A DNA stretch of 64,000 bases from Sycobia sp. Sy_11 (lineage: Eukaryota > Arthropoda > Insecta > Hymenoptera > Epichrysomallidae), in contig JACCIC010000015.1 in NCBI GenBank assembly GCA_018907035.1, positions 3,850,001 to 3,914,000 on the forward strand. Direction: 5' to 3'. Made by a program: the position numbers and the translations under genes. Positions 20,220 through 32,610 of this stretch are shown one piece after another. How positions within the stretch are numbered: the first letter of the stretch is position 1; each line of letters starts with the position of its first letter. The notes under the pieces were generated by a model that was not told where the DNA came from, made no database searches, and worked only from the letters and a program-made list of their open reading frames with translations.

Positions 20220-21214
20220 ATGCCTAATATTAAGTTGAAAAGCTGTGACGATCAAGTATTTGATGTAGATGTAAAAGTTGCACAATGTTCAGTGACAATT
20301 AAAACTATGTTAGAGGATTTGGGTCTAAATGAGGAAGAAGAAGAGCCGGTTCCTTTACCAAATGTAAATGGAACTATTTTGAAAAAAGTTCTTGAGTGGG
20401 CGACCTATCACAAAAATGATGCCCCTGTAAACGAAGATGAAACATTAGAAAAACGAACAGATGATATTTGTGAATGGGATATGGAATTTTTGAAGGTATT
20501 TATTGTAAATTTCTTAGGTGATTTTGTTACTTTTTTATTTTATTTTGGACATTATTAATCATCTTACTCATAAAGCAAAAGCGATTCTGAAGTGTCTGGT
20601 ATCTTTGGACAGACCTCACATATGAGTAAGTTACTCTAGATGCAAGTGGCATTACTTTTCAATCTAATACTATTATAGTTGATTTGACATATATAAATTT
20701 GCTTTTGATATTTCATCATTTTGATTTACTGTTATACAAATATAATCTGTTGTACAAAATTCAAACTAAAGATTGCTTAGATCTCCAAAGCTAAACAAGT
20801 AAATTTTTTTTCCATGTAGTAGTATATATTTTTTTTTAATAGACACAGAAAAATTTTAATTGACTATCTTGATAACTGAAAAGAATTCTTATTTTTTTAG
20901 AAATATTAAAATTAAATTAGGATTCTAATATTCCAATAATTATTTATTTTTATAAAACTTTAATATATTTTTAAATAATCATTTCTATATATTTTTATGT
21001 ACAGGTAGATCAAGGAACATTATTTGAGTTAATATTAGCTGCAAACTATCTTGATATTAAAGGTCTTTTAGATGTCACCTGCAAAACTGTAGCTAATATG
21101 ATTAAAGGTAAAACTGCAGATGAAATACGTAAGACATTCAATATTAAAAATGATTTTTCACCAAGTGAAGAAGATCAAGTTCGTAAGGAGAATGAATGGT
21201 GTGAAGAGAAATAA
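20220..21214 (+). CDS. SKP1: S-phase kinase-associated protein 1 (SCF ubiquitin ligase adaptor)
   Basis: Two coding exons, 20220-20495 and 21005-21214, join in phase 0 to give 161 residues (human 163). The sequence is nearly identical to animal SKP1: [85 protein letters not shown], and [20 protein letters not shown], ending in NEWCEEK. Residues 1 to about 65 form the BTB/POZ-like fold that binds Cullin-1. The C-terminal helices bind F-box motifs, with the universal WCEEK tail intact. The protein links F-box substrate receptors to CUL1 in the nucleus and cytosol. The acidic loop EEEEE near residue 40 is typical. A poly(A)-like AATAAA lies near 21451. The gene is intact and AT-rich at third positions. 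Confidence 0.98.
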
Positions 21215-24200
21215 TATTCATGTTAGATCTTTAGTTTAATTTAGTTATTGGTCTGTTAAATATTTTATTAATATAAATGCAGCATTCTAAATTAGACTAT
21301 AAAATTAAAAGTAATACCTTTGACAAACTAGAATACTATTTATAATAGATATATATTTTTATATTGAACTGTATAATATAAGGTTACTGTATTAAAATAT
21401 TGACGATAAAGCATTTAACTATATTTATGATTTGTAAAATATGCAATGAAAATAAAATTATGTTCTTATAATTATCTGTAATTATTTATAGCGTTTACAA
21501 CATGTGAGTATTTTCTGTAACTACATAGTATATTGTTTGCAAAAAATCACAAATATAATATAGTCTTGGAAATTTCATTTTCTTACTATCAGCATATTTA
21601 TTGAAGAGTATTTTATATACATTTACTTATTTATTTTCTTGAAATTCTATATTAAAAGTTGAACTAAATGTAATAAGCTTTGATGTATAGAAACCATATT
21701 CTTGAGAGTTGAAAATAATATTAGAAATAGTTTTTTAAACTATAAATTAATTAATACCTAATCAATTAGAAATAGTTTTTTGAAATGAATATCAAGATAT
21801 CTGATATCAAATTAACCAAAATCTGTTAACAAATAACTGACATGGAAATGAATCTATTTTTCAAGATAAAATATAAATATTAATTAATCTTAAAAATCTA
21901 AGAATAGATCATATAATGTTCAATAAATTCTCAACTATTTTATATTTAAAGTTTGCAAAATAAAATTAAGTACATTTATAATGTCAAAAATCTATAAAAT
22001 AACTTATATTTTATTCATAATAAGCATTACTGTACAAGTTTAAACTCAAAAATTTTGATATTAAATAAGTATGATTATTTCAAAGTGTAATAATGTTTAA
22101 GCAATGCTTAATTATATTTTATTCATTACATAAATCGTTAATTAAATAAATAATCATTTTCATTTTTTAATAAAATAATTGCTTATTTTTATAATATCTT
22201 ACAAAGAATCTATAAACAATTTCATTGTTAATAACAAGATGAGGATCTGATGGATTTCAATTTTATAAGAGAAATGTTAATAATACTATTGATACTCTGT
22301 AAAAAAGTTTTTACAGTATTACAAATAAGTATTTTTTAGTAAGTATACAAGATTTTAATTATAATACTTTATTTTGCACACAACTTAGGCAAGTTTACTG
22401 TTAAAGCAGAAATTTATTCAGCATTCAGCTCATTGCAAAAGCATGTTGATTCAAACCTTCTTTTAACTTTATATTTTAATTATTAATTTTGACATGGCAG
22501 CTGTACGAAATTAAGTTATTTGAGTATATAGTACAAATTATGGATGATTACAAAAAAGTTGTCAGTATTCAATCAGCTGTTTTATTATTTTAACAGGTCG
22601 GTTCATGATGTATACAAAGCATTCTAATTTAAGTGTTCTAATGTCACTGAAACATACTTGTGAAAATTATGAAGTAATTCATTGTATACGAAAAAGTATT
22701 TGGAATGAAACATCATTTGTACTATATACTAGAATGTTAATTTAATTTTGAATGATTGCCAGGATCAAATTAATAACTAATTTAAAATTACAGGGGTATT
22801 TAAATCAATATGCTTTTGTAAACAGCTTCACGTTATATAAATTTTAGATTTCACAATAAAGTGACCTAAGTATTATTAATATGTATTAAGCATAGCGGTT
22901 AATGTTTTGTATACTCATTGAAAAATACTTGAAAAAATAATAAAACAGTTCTTCAAGTGCATATAGCTTATTTAAAATATTGTAGAAACTTTTTTGCAAT
23001 TTGAAATCGTAAATCTTTCTTTAATTTCATGAAATGTTATTATGGCATGTACCATTATTCACATTTTAATTGTAAAATTGAAAATGTACAAATTCTATTG
23101 AAATTTATTATGAAATTTTTAATGCCATAAATCCTGATGCTGCAAAGGAAAACTGATTAATTATTGTTTTTGATATCTTATAATATAATCTTATAATGTT
23201 CTGTTTTATGTAATACAAAATCAAAGAAAATAAATATGTATAGAATAAAAATAAATAAATAAAACAAATAAACGTTTTATTCTACAATAAAAAATAAATA
23301 CGTATTTACATTTGATTTATTAAATTTATTTCTCTAAAATAATATACATAAGCGGTATGTAAATATTTTCGTAATTCCTGTTATTAATTATATTCAAATA
23401 TCCATGGCTTTTTCACGAGCTCGAGTAGAACCGTAAACACGTTCACTTTAAAAAAGTACGATCGTTTAACCGTAAATAACTATAATGCGTTATCACTTAT
23501 TCTCGGGATAAAAGTAACTGAAATTGGCAAGATTTGATTCTATTTTTCTAAATATTTTATAATGAATTAAATAACGAAAAATTGAAATTAGACTGTTTTT
23601 ATAGCCGATTTTGTTACTTAATAAAATACGCAAATAATTCTAGAGGGCTGGCAAACAGATCATTCATATAATATATAAAAAAAATCAGGGTTCGTGAACG
23701 ATAAAAGCCTCTGCTAATATGATAAGTTCAATTTGAAGATTTGTATGTAAACCATGTAATAGACCTATTGAACTGTAGTACTATATACAGGAAAATATAT
23801 TAATATTAACATCGTTTTTTGTTGCTCTAAGAATTTGACGTATTTTAGCTTTCGGTCATTTTATAGTTTATATATTTTACAATATTTTCCATCTTTAACT
23901 TATATTTAAATAATGTTCCATGTAAACAATTTACTATGCGATCAGATTTTCTATGATATAATATATATAATGTTGCGAATAGAAGTCTGAAAAAAAAACT
24001 GTTAGCATATGAATATCTTTTAAATCATTTTTAAAACTTGATGTGGTATTTAATCATTAATACGATTTTATATTATTGTGTGCTGGAAGTGAAGAGAAGT
24101 TCCAGGATTTGAACAGTTGCACATAAGTTTTATTAATATAAGCGATAATTGTATAGAAGGACAATAAAAATCTTACATCAGTGCGTTATACATATATTGA

Positions 24201-24803
24201 TAATATTATGTGCAATTGGGAAAAATTGACAAGTTTTTCTTAGGGCTGGGAATGCTCGATCCCTTTTGAGCCACTCAGAGAAATGTTCTTTTTCTATGTG
24301 TACAGCAAAAGCTACTATTTAAAAATACGAATCGTATTTGTACTTTTTGGTACAATCTTTTTGGTCAACATTTCTGGCTCAGAGCCCTTGAATTTCCGAA
24401 GCTAAGATTTCGTAAAGGAGGCATGAACCAATTAATAAGTCTAATCGAAAATATAAAGATAAATTGCATCAAAAATATTTTGTAATTTCGACATGGATAG
24501 TTTAATATCTTGAAAAGATCAATTCCTGGTTAAAATTTAGAATGGAATCGAATTGAAAAGACTTGAAACGTATATACGTTTAAATCCGTTCTAATCCACA
24601 TTCTCAAATCAATTTTATTTTCATCAGTTTCAATGCTTTTCAATACTTACACAAATATATATTTTTATTCACTTTTATACGCTTCTCTGTATATTAACCA
24701 TTTCTGATTAAATATAAGTCTCCAATACTTTTACAGTCTTCATTTCGTTTTGATACTTTTTTATATATATTACAGCACACGGTGACTTAAAAATATACTT
24801 TCT

Positions 24804-24885
24804 GTATAGAGCTCATCCCTAACACTCCTCCATTTTATGTTTTTGTATAGAGCTCATCCCTAACACTCCTCCATTTTATGTTTTT
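24804..24885. repeat. Perfect 41-bp tandem duplication
   Basis: The unit starting GTATAGAGCTCATCCCTAAC and ending in TTTTATGTTTTT occurs twice back to back (24804-24844 and 24845-24885) without a visible mismatch. That suggests recent duplication or selection. Confidence 0.9.
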
Positions 24886-25920
24886 GTTGTGTACTCTAAG
24901 AAAATTGGATCGGATACTACGTAGCTCTCTCTTTTTGTTTTCTTGTTGTTTTTATATATTTACATGTTTTACATATTTCAATTAATTTATTGCACATAAT
25001 TCTATCCCTGCCTTGCGTATGATTATGGTACATAGCAGTCGCTTCTGATTTATTACCGGTTCTAAAATTATAAGATTGCATACTAAATCGCTTATAAGAT
25101 TAAAATAAACGTGCAGTCTCGATGGCTCCCAGCGATTAAGTTGCATGTTAAACTTTTGTTGCCTCAAAGTTTATTAATGATTTGAAGTCGTCTAGTTCGA
25201 TAATTTCATCAAAATAGAAGTCCCGGGTTTTTACGAACAGCTGGATTTTTACGATGGATACTTTTGGTAACCTGCAATATCTGCGAGCTAAACTGATAAT
25301 AAATAGAATTTCGGATAGTGAAATTAATTGTATATACGACTCGTATATGACGAACAACGTGCATATACAAGTAATAAATCTTAATTTATAATAATAACAA
25401 CCTACACTACAGTAGAATTGTTAACATTTAATGATATTCTATTGTTCTAATCGGCTTATAATGGTCAATTTTATGAAAAAGATCTGGTCATACTCCACCG
25501 GCGCGATACTGATTTAAATGCGAGGTGATCTTAATTTTTGGTAAGCTTTAATAATTAATTAATATAAATATGTAAAGTATGAGTCTGCTAACCATAGTGA
25601 CGACGGAGTTCTGTGCACTAGTCCACTATCATTGATGAAAATGTTCTTTTCACTGATGTTTGGTTCAAATATTGACCATAAATCTCATTTTAAATTATAT
25701 TTGAATAAATATATTAAATTATTCCAATTTTTTCTATAGACTACGGTTTTGAATTCAATACCTTTGTGTTCTTACATGGTAGCATAATTACGTAATGATG
25801 TATGTATCTTTTTATTTTTTAAAGAGAATGCTTTTATTGATATATAAGAACCGAACTATAAACTGTTTTATAAATGCATATTAAGATGTGCTTGTATTAC
25901 ATTGCATTTTCAATCCCATT

Positions 25921-25924
<4 letters not shown>

Positions 25925-25969
<45 letters not shown>
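25925..25969. repeat. (TA)n microsatellite
   Basis: About 45 bp of TA repeat in intergenic DNA. Confidence 0.95.
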
Positions 25970-25971
<2 letters not shown>

Positions 25972-27091
25972 CATTGGTTCCTCTTTTCGAATGGTTTCAT
26001 TATATAAATTGACTAATTGCTATTAAAAAATATACGTATGTGTAATGTATATTTTCCTATATTTAAAAATAATAACAAAATTCTAATTGAATTATTGTGA
26101 ACGATATTGAATCATTCGATAAAATCGCATTCGAAACGAATTTGAAAAATTATTCCTTAATGATTCGAACAATTGTTTTTGAAAAATACACTTTTTTCTA
26201 TTATGTATATGTAAGGAAATAAGCGAGCTGGAAGATCAGTGCAAATTTACAGACATTATCTCGCATTCATCATCATCATCATCATCAAACGCTCTATATA
26301 CCATATCTCTATCATTTTCGTCAGCAGACGTATATCGTCTACGTAATAAGTTCTTACTATCAGCTAAAATTAATGTAATTAGCTCAGAAATCATATATCA
26401 ATACTAAATTGTCCGTCGACGTTGACTCGGGCATTTTTTTTGCCATTATATAAGCCAAATCTGACAACTTAAAACTAAATCTTCGGATAAATTCATATGT
26501 TATATACTTGATTAAATTATCGAGTTCTATAATGCCACTTTTCATAAAAAGTTCAGATTTATTGTTGAATTTTTTTCTGATTTATTACATAATATCGGAA
26601 TATTCCGGGTGTATATAATGTCTATTATAAATTTAACGTATATTGTATTACGTTTATAACTGATATAAAGTCTATTTAATACATCTTAATTTACATAAAA
26701 ATTATGATATATATATTGTTCATATTTTTTAATTTTTATATAAGGATCTACGTTAATAGCTTTGATTAACATTCTTAAAATGATCGAACATTATCGAATA
26801 TATAGTCAACTTAAATGTTTCAATCGATTAAAAATAAAGAATTGTAATTATTGTTTGTATTTTACTAAAAAGGGTAAAAAAATTATTGTATCGGTGATTT
26901 TACAAAGCATAAAAGTGTATAATAAGTACATGTAGATAAAGTTTGTTTTATAAAGCGGTTTGCAAATACTTAGAGCTAAAATTTTTAAAAGATGTAAGAT
27001 TATAACAATCAGTATTATATATACTAAAATAATAAGAAAATGATAACGAATATAATCATTTTCTTTTGCATTACACTAACCACCTTATAAG

Positions 27092-27095
<4 letters not shown>

Positions 27096-27136
<41 letters not shown>
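27096..27136. repeat. (TA)n microsatellite
   Basis: About 40 bp of TA repeat some 80 bp before the mariner relic at 27215, possibly its TA-rich insertion context. Confidence 0.95.
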
Positions 27137-27140
<4 letters not shown>

Positions 27141-27214
27141 TGATATGTATATTTTTCATACTACGTGACTATATTAGAAAATACTGTGTACAAAATACTC
27201 ACTGATATGCGTAC

Positions 27215-27760
27215 TTGGTGCCCATAAACTTATGCCAAATGAAGAATCCAAATTCATTTAAAGTCAAAAAAGTGAAAAGGAGCAAATCAAAATTAACAGC
27301 ACTGATAATTGTTTTTTTCGATATTCATGGAATTGAATACCTTCGCTGGGATCCTGAAGGTCAAACTGTTAATCAACATGACTATCATCGTGTTCTTATT
27401 CAACTCAGTGAATGAATAAGAGAAAAACAATCCGAATTATGAAAGGAGAAAGAAAGAGGTTTCTAGCCAAGTACAACATTCCAGTGTTAGACCACCAACT
27501 TTATTTGCCAGATTTTGCACCATATGAATTCTATCTCCTTCGTAAGGTGAAATCTGCATTATAAGGAACAAGATTGAGGTCTGTTGAAGCTGTGAAAGAA
27601 AAAGGGACCTTCGTTCTAAAGAAATTCATAGCAAAAGGCTGCCAGCCCTGTTTTGAACAATAGAAGATTGACATTGAGTAGCTTAATAGAAGATTCACAT
27701 AGAGCAGGAGTATATATTGAAGATGATTATACACAAATATATATATAATATCAAAATAAA
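27215..27760 (+). mobile_element. Decayed mariner element, lineage 3
   Basis: Plus-strand frames keep the C-terminal half of a mariner transposase. 27215-27415 includes KSKLTALIIVFFDIHGIEY and PEGQTVNQHDYHRVL. A second segment (about 27470-27660) corresponds to the NIPVLDH...DFAPYEF region and the VKSAL and SVEAVKEK motifs. Several stops and frameshifts interrupt it and the N-terminus is missing. Element ends are not defined; downstream it runs into the inverted-repeat element at 27772. Confidence 0.8.
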
Positions 27761-27771
27761 ATGTTTTATAA

Positions 27772-28251
27772 AACAATTGAATTGTACTTTTGTCGACTGC
27801 CCATATAAAAATTAATAAATATTTTTTATTGGTCTTACAGTCCAATCAATTCAATCTAAAAATAAAATAAAAATAAAAATAAAAATAAATAAAAAAAACG
27901 GTACGGCTACGGCTCCTCATCAGGGATTGATGAGGAGCCGTAGCGAGCTCGAAACGTTGGACTACGTCTTCAATTAGGTAAGGGTGTTGGGGACAGTCAG
28001 ACTGCACTTTACTAACAAAGAATTTTTTCAACTAATATTTTATTTTCAGATTAGTCTACGGGGGTGAATGTAAACAAGGACAGTCTGACTGTCATTATAA
28101 TTTTAATTTAATTTTTAATTTAATTTTTATTTTTAATTTTTATTTTATTTTATTTTTTTTTTTTATTTATTTTTATTTATTTTTATTTTTATTTTATTTT
28201 TAGATTGAATTGATTGGACTGTAAGACCAATAAAAAAATATTTATTAATTT
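27772..28251. mobile_element. Inverted-repeat element with A/T-rich arms and an internal palindrome
   Basis: The bases 27810-27858 reappear as the reverse complement at 28201-28251 with about one length difference; both contain ATTGGTCTTACAGTCCAATC. Inside these arms lie complementary AAAAT-rich (27855-27898) and TTTTA-rich (28095-28200) runs. The centre (27901-28095) is more GC-rich and holds a perfect 17-bp hairpin (27906-27944) and the palindrome GACAGTCTGACTGTC (28079-28093). The left flank from 27772 is repeated at 57907-57989. I read no protein in it. It could be a fold-back or MITE-like element, or an inverted partial copy of a Penelope-like retroelement or retrozyme. Confidence 0.6.
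27923..27968 (+). ncRNA. Hammerhead-ribozyme-like motif
   Basis: In order, the plus strand shows a TTGATGA core (27927-27933), a 4-bp stem II (GAGC 27935-27938 with GCTC 27947-27950), GAAA (27951-27954), a perfect 4-bp stem III (ACGT 27954-27957 with ACGT 27964-27967, loop TGGACT), and the canonical cleavage triplet GTC ending at 27968. That is the hammerhead layout. Two faults stand out: the core C3 is T, and one extra G sits between the core and stem II. Stem I is weak (about three pairs). The opposite strand of the adjoining hairpin carries CCTGATGAGGAGCC with the proper C but lacks the GAAA half. Self-cleavage is doubtful for this copy; common ancestry with retroelement hammerheads is the inference. 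Confidence 0.35.
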
Positions 28252-28879
28252 AAAATGTTTTATATCTTCAGTCTCGATATTTAATAGCCACACTTTGTAT
28301 ACTGTATGAAAGGAAATTTTTGTACTTGAAGATATGATTTCTTGAAAAGAAAATTGAAGAAAAAATGATTTACGTTTTTTCATCGCGCCTCGTATACGCA
28401 TGACCGGGTTGTCCGAAATTAAACAAAGTCTTTTAGTCGTTTAGTCTTGAAATTTATGTACTATATATTGTGTTTGTATAACTTGATGGCGGGATTATGA
28501 ATACCGGAGTGAAATTTGAAATCAACTGGATTTTCATTATGAAAAGCACGAAAGTTCCATGAAAATATTGTTTTTTTTTTAAAAACTTATCTCATAAAAA
28601 ACAGATTTTTCAACAAAATTTGCAGTTTTTATTAAAAGGCGGCTTTCGTATACATTTATCTGTACAAGCGATATTCCAAAGAAATCAGGATCCAAATGTA
28701 ATATATTTTAATCGACTCATGTCAATTTACGTGACGTTTTTTCATGTATATACTTACACAGAGATTGTTAAACAGTGGACTGTGAGTTCTGTGGAGCGGC
28801 AGAAATAATTATCAGTACTAAGAAGAAATAATCATATTATATTAATGACGTATTTATTTATTATATTTATTCGCATATA

Positions 28880-29220
28880 TCTGTTGTGCTCTTCCTTGAA
28901 AAGAGGCTGCACGAATACGGCGCGGCCGATGCGGTTGCGCCCGTTTTACGATAAATCTCTTTCCGCTACTACTTACCCCAGTCACATTTGCTTTATTTGC
29001 TCGTCGTTCCAATGCAAGCGCGAATTTCTGCGATGGGCTGTTTCTGGTTTTAGCGGTCTTGGCTCTCGACTTGACTGTAACTGTCTATTACTTCGCCCCG
29101 TCTGCTCGAATCATTTTTTGAAAGGATGAGAAGCACGTGCGATCGCTTTCTGTACACGTTTGAGTATTTTCGTACTCGTTCGCCTAAAGACTTCTTTTGC
29201 CCGAACTGCAACGGTTTGGA
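28880..29220. other. GC-richer island of unknown role
   Basis: About 340 bp with clearly more CG than its AT-rich surroundings. On the minus strand a strong donor-like ACTGGGGTAAGTAG lies at about 28971-28984, so a minus-strand untranslated exon is conceivable. No recognisable peptide occurs in any frame. Confidence 0.3.
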
Positions 29221-29316
29221 TACTGTGATTTATGCAATTCATGCATTACTACAATTCGTCAATTTAGTTTATAAATTTATTCATATAATACGGGATATTC
29301 GAAGTAATTGATGTAT

Positions 29317-29343
29317 CTTCCATCGTTCGCGGAACGATGGAAG
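29317..29343. repeat. Perfect 12-bp hairpin, 3-base loop
   Basis: CTTCCATCGTTC (29317-29328) and GAACGATGGAAG (29332-29343) are exact inverted copies around GCG. The stem is GC-richer than its surroundings. It could be a terminator-like RNA hairpin or a small transposon footprint; nothing else ties it to a gene. Confidence 0.8.
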
Positions 29344-29991
29344 TAATTAGTTATTTCGATTGTTATTTACAATGGAAGCATAAATTACAACTCAATTAAA
29401 TACTAACTCAAATAAATAATATTATTACAAATCAATTAATCTCAAAAATAACTTATTTACAATACTTTCATAAATCAAAAAAGATCTCTTTCGATTATAT
29501 AATAGGTATGTCGATCAATATTGGTTCTACAGAAAAATTGTGTGCATCGAAAAAGATTTTTTTTCTCACAAGATCTATACAAATTATTTTTAAAACATTT
29601 AAAACAAATGTTCTTATTTTCCGTGAAAAATACGATAAACAGCGATCTCGTGAAGTTTTCGTGCTGTTCATCATGATAGTTAAGCCTGCGCTTATTCCGA
29701 GTACTATATATTCTTGATCAACTAGATTTTAGATTTTATCTAATTTGCCCTTATATACAGATATAGTATCTAAGATTACATTTCTTATCCCAGTTGATAT
29801 GGTTTAGAGTTTCGTCAGAAGCTTCCTTATATTATGTGTTTTCGATTATATGTTGGCATAATTAAACATTTCTATATACTATAATTGATTAGATTATTAT
29901 ATAATGACCTAGTTTAATTGCATTATTACCTTGAGCTGTATTGCTGTGTAAGTGTTAAGTTATCGGGAGTAATAACAATAAAATTCATATA

Positions 29992-29998
<7 letters not shown>

Positions 29999-30042
<44 letters not shown>
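29999..30042. repeat. (TA)n microsatellite
   Basis: About 44 bp of TA repeat in intergenic DNA. Confidence 0.95.
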
Positions 30043-30043
<1 letters not shown>

Positions 30044-32309
30044 TATTTATTAATAAGTTCGGATAAAGTTCGAAAAAGCATCCATCTCTAGAGTGATGAA
30101 AATTCGTACACTTATGTTTCGGGGGTTCTAATTATTCTGGATATCGTAGTAAATTTCGAATATATATAATAATTCGAATTTATCTCAGAAAATATAAAAA
30201 ATTATTAAGTGTACAAATTTTTTTTTGTTTTTTAAAAATCTACGCATCACTTCTGTAGTATTCGAGGTAGAAATACGTTTCAAAATCCTGCTCTTACAAA
30301 ATCTTAAATTGAATACAATAAATATATATAGTATAAAATTTCAATAATAACGCATAAATACGGATTGTGGAAAAGATCAGAAAACTACCAAAATATACAC
30401 GTGTCGTCGTCTGGAATTATATATTTTGTAAAAGAATACTGAGTCAAGAGCGCTAAGGCCTCCGATCCGTGAGAAGTCCGCTAAGTTGTGAAAAAAGTTT
30501 CGAATTTAGCACATAAAGAGCTGTAGATGCCAAATCAAATCACTTTCCTCTTCATTTCTCTGGCCATAGTTAAAGTGCAATCTTGGCAATTGATTTACGG
30601 CAGCGTACTGCAAACTACTCCGAATTAACTTGCTCGTATGCGACAGCATGGATGCAGAAGAAAAAAACGCAAATAAAGTCGCGAACGTGAGTGAAATCGT
30701 TAATAGCAACTTATTACCGCGATTATAATTACGTCACGAGCGTAATCACGCATTTTTTTCGTCAGTCTGTTTTGCATGGGTGTAAGAACTAAGAAGGAGG
30801 AGGACGAGAGAAGTATCCTTGATATTATTCATATTTTCATAATTTTTTTTTTGTTTTTTTGAAGTTTATTATTAATTTCATTTCAACTATTTCGTTCATT
30901 CAAGCTTCACTGTACACTAAACGAAGCACGATTATTATTTCAAATTAATTAACTGAAAAACGATGCTTCGATAGTTTAAAAACAATGGTTTTTAATATGT
31001 CACAGCTGGGTTTAACGGCCAAGACAATTTTAAAAGTTGCAGAGACAAACTCAGAGACAGTACAGTGTCATTTATCATTTAACTGATTGTAAATTTATTA
31101 TTGTATGATGAAATATGTTATTTTATTTAATTTACTACTCGATTAAGTGGAAGCTTACTGTCTTAAACTAAACATCGGCGATTAATCGAATTTCATAAAT
31201 ATAATCAATATTTAACTCGTCTTTTAAATAAATATTCCAAATTTTAATATTCATTTGAACGATTTTGAGGTATTGTCGACGAAATTGTCAAGGAGTCTTT
31301 CAATAATGAAATGGAGCCCGCGGAGTACGAGCGTTCGTTTGTCCATGTTGAAGCGTCATCAAGATTCTGATGGACGATCCAGAATATCTAATCCATATTC
31401 TCTCGTCCATGTATTAGTAGTGACACCCATGCAGGACTACACTGTTGGATCCTTTCACGTAAATATCTGCATAAATCATATCGACATCATATGTAGCTTA
31501 TTTTATTTACTTACATTATGAAAAATTTCCCAACAGCTGCCTATTTTCACTTAAGAATAACTTTGAATATAACTAAAAATCATTCTTATTTTCGTCAATT
31601 TTGTGATAAAAAAATGCAGTACGATCCGTCGAACGAGGCATTTTTAGCGAGGATTTTTGGAAACTAATGGGACCCTGTGAAAGTACAGAGGCTTATATCT
31701 AGATTGGGCCCTGGGGTTAAGAAAGTGTATTTTAGATAGTTCTGATAAAATAAAACGAATGATATTATAAATAGTGACAAGAAATTTACATACAAATATA
31801 CATATATGTAGTCGGGTATTGTTTTTATTTAGTAGAAAAATATTTTGAACAATGTCAATTGGACTTTTATTAGGACAGCGGCACATAGAGTATAGGACAC
31901 AATAAATTAGTTTTAATATAGCTCATATAATCGTATAATCACATAATCATAATACCCCTTATCGTCATTATTTCTGTAGATTATTGTGACTGAATTTAAC
32001 GCACTGATTGCATCTTCTCGCCACTACTCTATAATATAGTAAACGTTAGTGTAATTCAAACATCAGCGTTATAAAAAGTTCAATAGTTCTATCTACACTA
32101 GAAATAAGTAGGATAGTATCATAATAATGCACTGTGCGTATAAACTTGAGACAGTCAGCAGCTTCAAAGTAATGAATGCGTATATATGACGGTGCGAAGT
32201 CCTGAAAACTAGTAGTATACCCGATATATAGACAATCTCGGACTACATAGCGAAGCACGTTGGTCGAATCAGCTCTAAACACAGCATTTAAGTATATGTG
32301 TATACATAT

Positions 32310-32599
32310 ATATTTTTCGCGGGCTTCCGACTCGCTTCGGAGATCGGCGGGGCCTCTCGCATCGTCATCATCATCGTCAGTTTCTCGATCGCGCTTCGAG
32401 ACCGCGCGAGAACTGCAGCAGTTGCGTGTCGTGTTCGGGACGCGCGCGCGCGTGTGTGGGTATATGTGCATGTATTTGTACGCTTGAAAATAAATTTGAC
32501 CATTATTACTAAGATTGCACGAAGAACACGCGAAGTGCGCGCATAAACACTTTACCCGTCATCGGCGTATTATTGTAACATAGACGCAATTACATCAGG
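32310..32599 (+). promoter_or_regulatory. CpG-rich island, candidate start of a spliced untranslated exon
   Basis: The island at 32315-32465 is rich in CG (including GGACGCGCGCGCGCG) within AT-rich DNA. It carries an initiator-like GTCAGTTTCTCG near 32374, and a good donor, CATCAG followed by GTAAAT, at 32599. ACADSB coding begins just after an acceptor at 36548, so it needs an upstream untranslated exon. This is the nearest good candidate on the same strand, about 4 kb away. It could equally start a separate non-coding RNA. Confidence 0.4.
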
Positions 32600-32610
32600 T
32601 AAATATAACT

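Larger units (their letters stand above)
21215..27210. other. Gene-poor AT-rich stretch downstream of SKP1
   Basis: The first few hundred bases are the probable SKP1 3' UTR. The rest is AT-rich with poly-A/T runs and no exon I can support; minus-strand frames at 24982-25357 look like chance. A (CAT)n run lies at about 26268-26287. Repeats are listed separately. Confidence 0.6.
28252..32300. other. Gene-poor stretch with scattered unexplained islands
   Basis: I see no gene I can support. Small frames at 28845-29311, 30506-30709 and 31255-31521 are not recognisable. The frame at 30506-30709 lacks an ATG at its hydrophobic start. Near 31270-31360, a plus-strand frame reads EIVKESFNNEMEPAEYERSF before a stop and may be a decayed exon. 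Other structures are listed separately. Confidence 0.5.

Noticed and set aside
30506..30709. 67-codon minus-strand ORF with a signal-peptide-like start
   Set aside because: The hydrophobic start begins at TTG, not ATG; the first ATG lies after it, and no family resemblance was found.
32046..32546. Several overlapping ORFs of 71-141 codons on both strands
   Set aside because: They coincide with a CpG-rich island where stops are rare in all frames; no recognisable protein.
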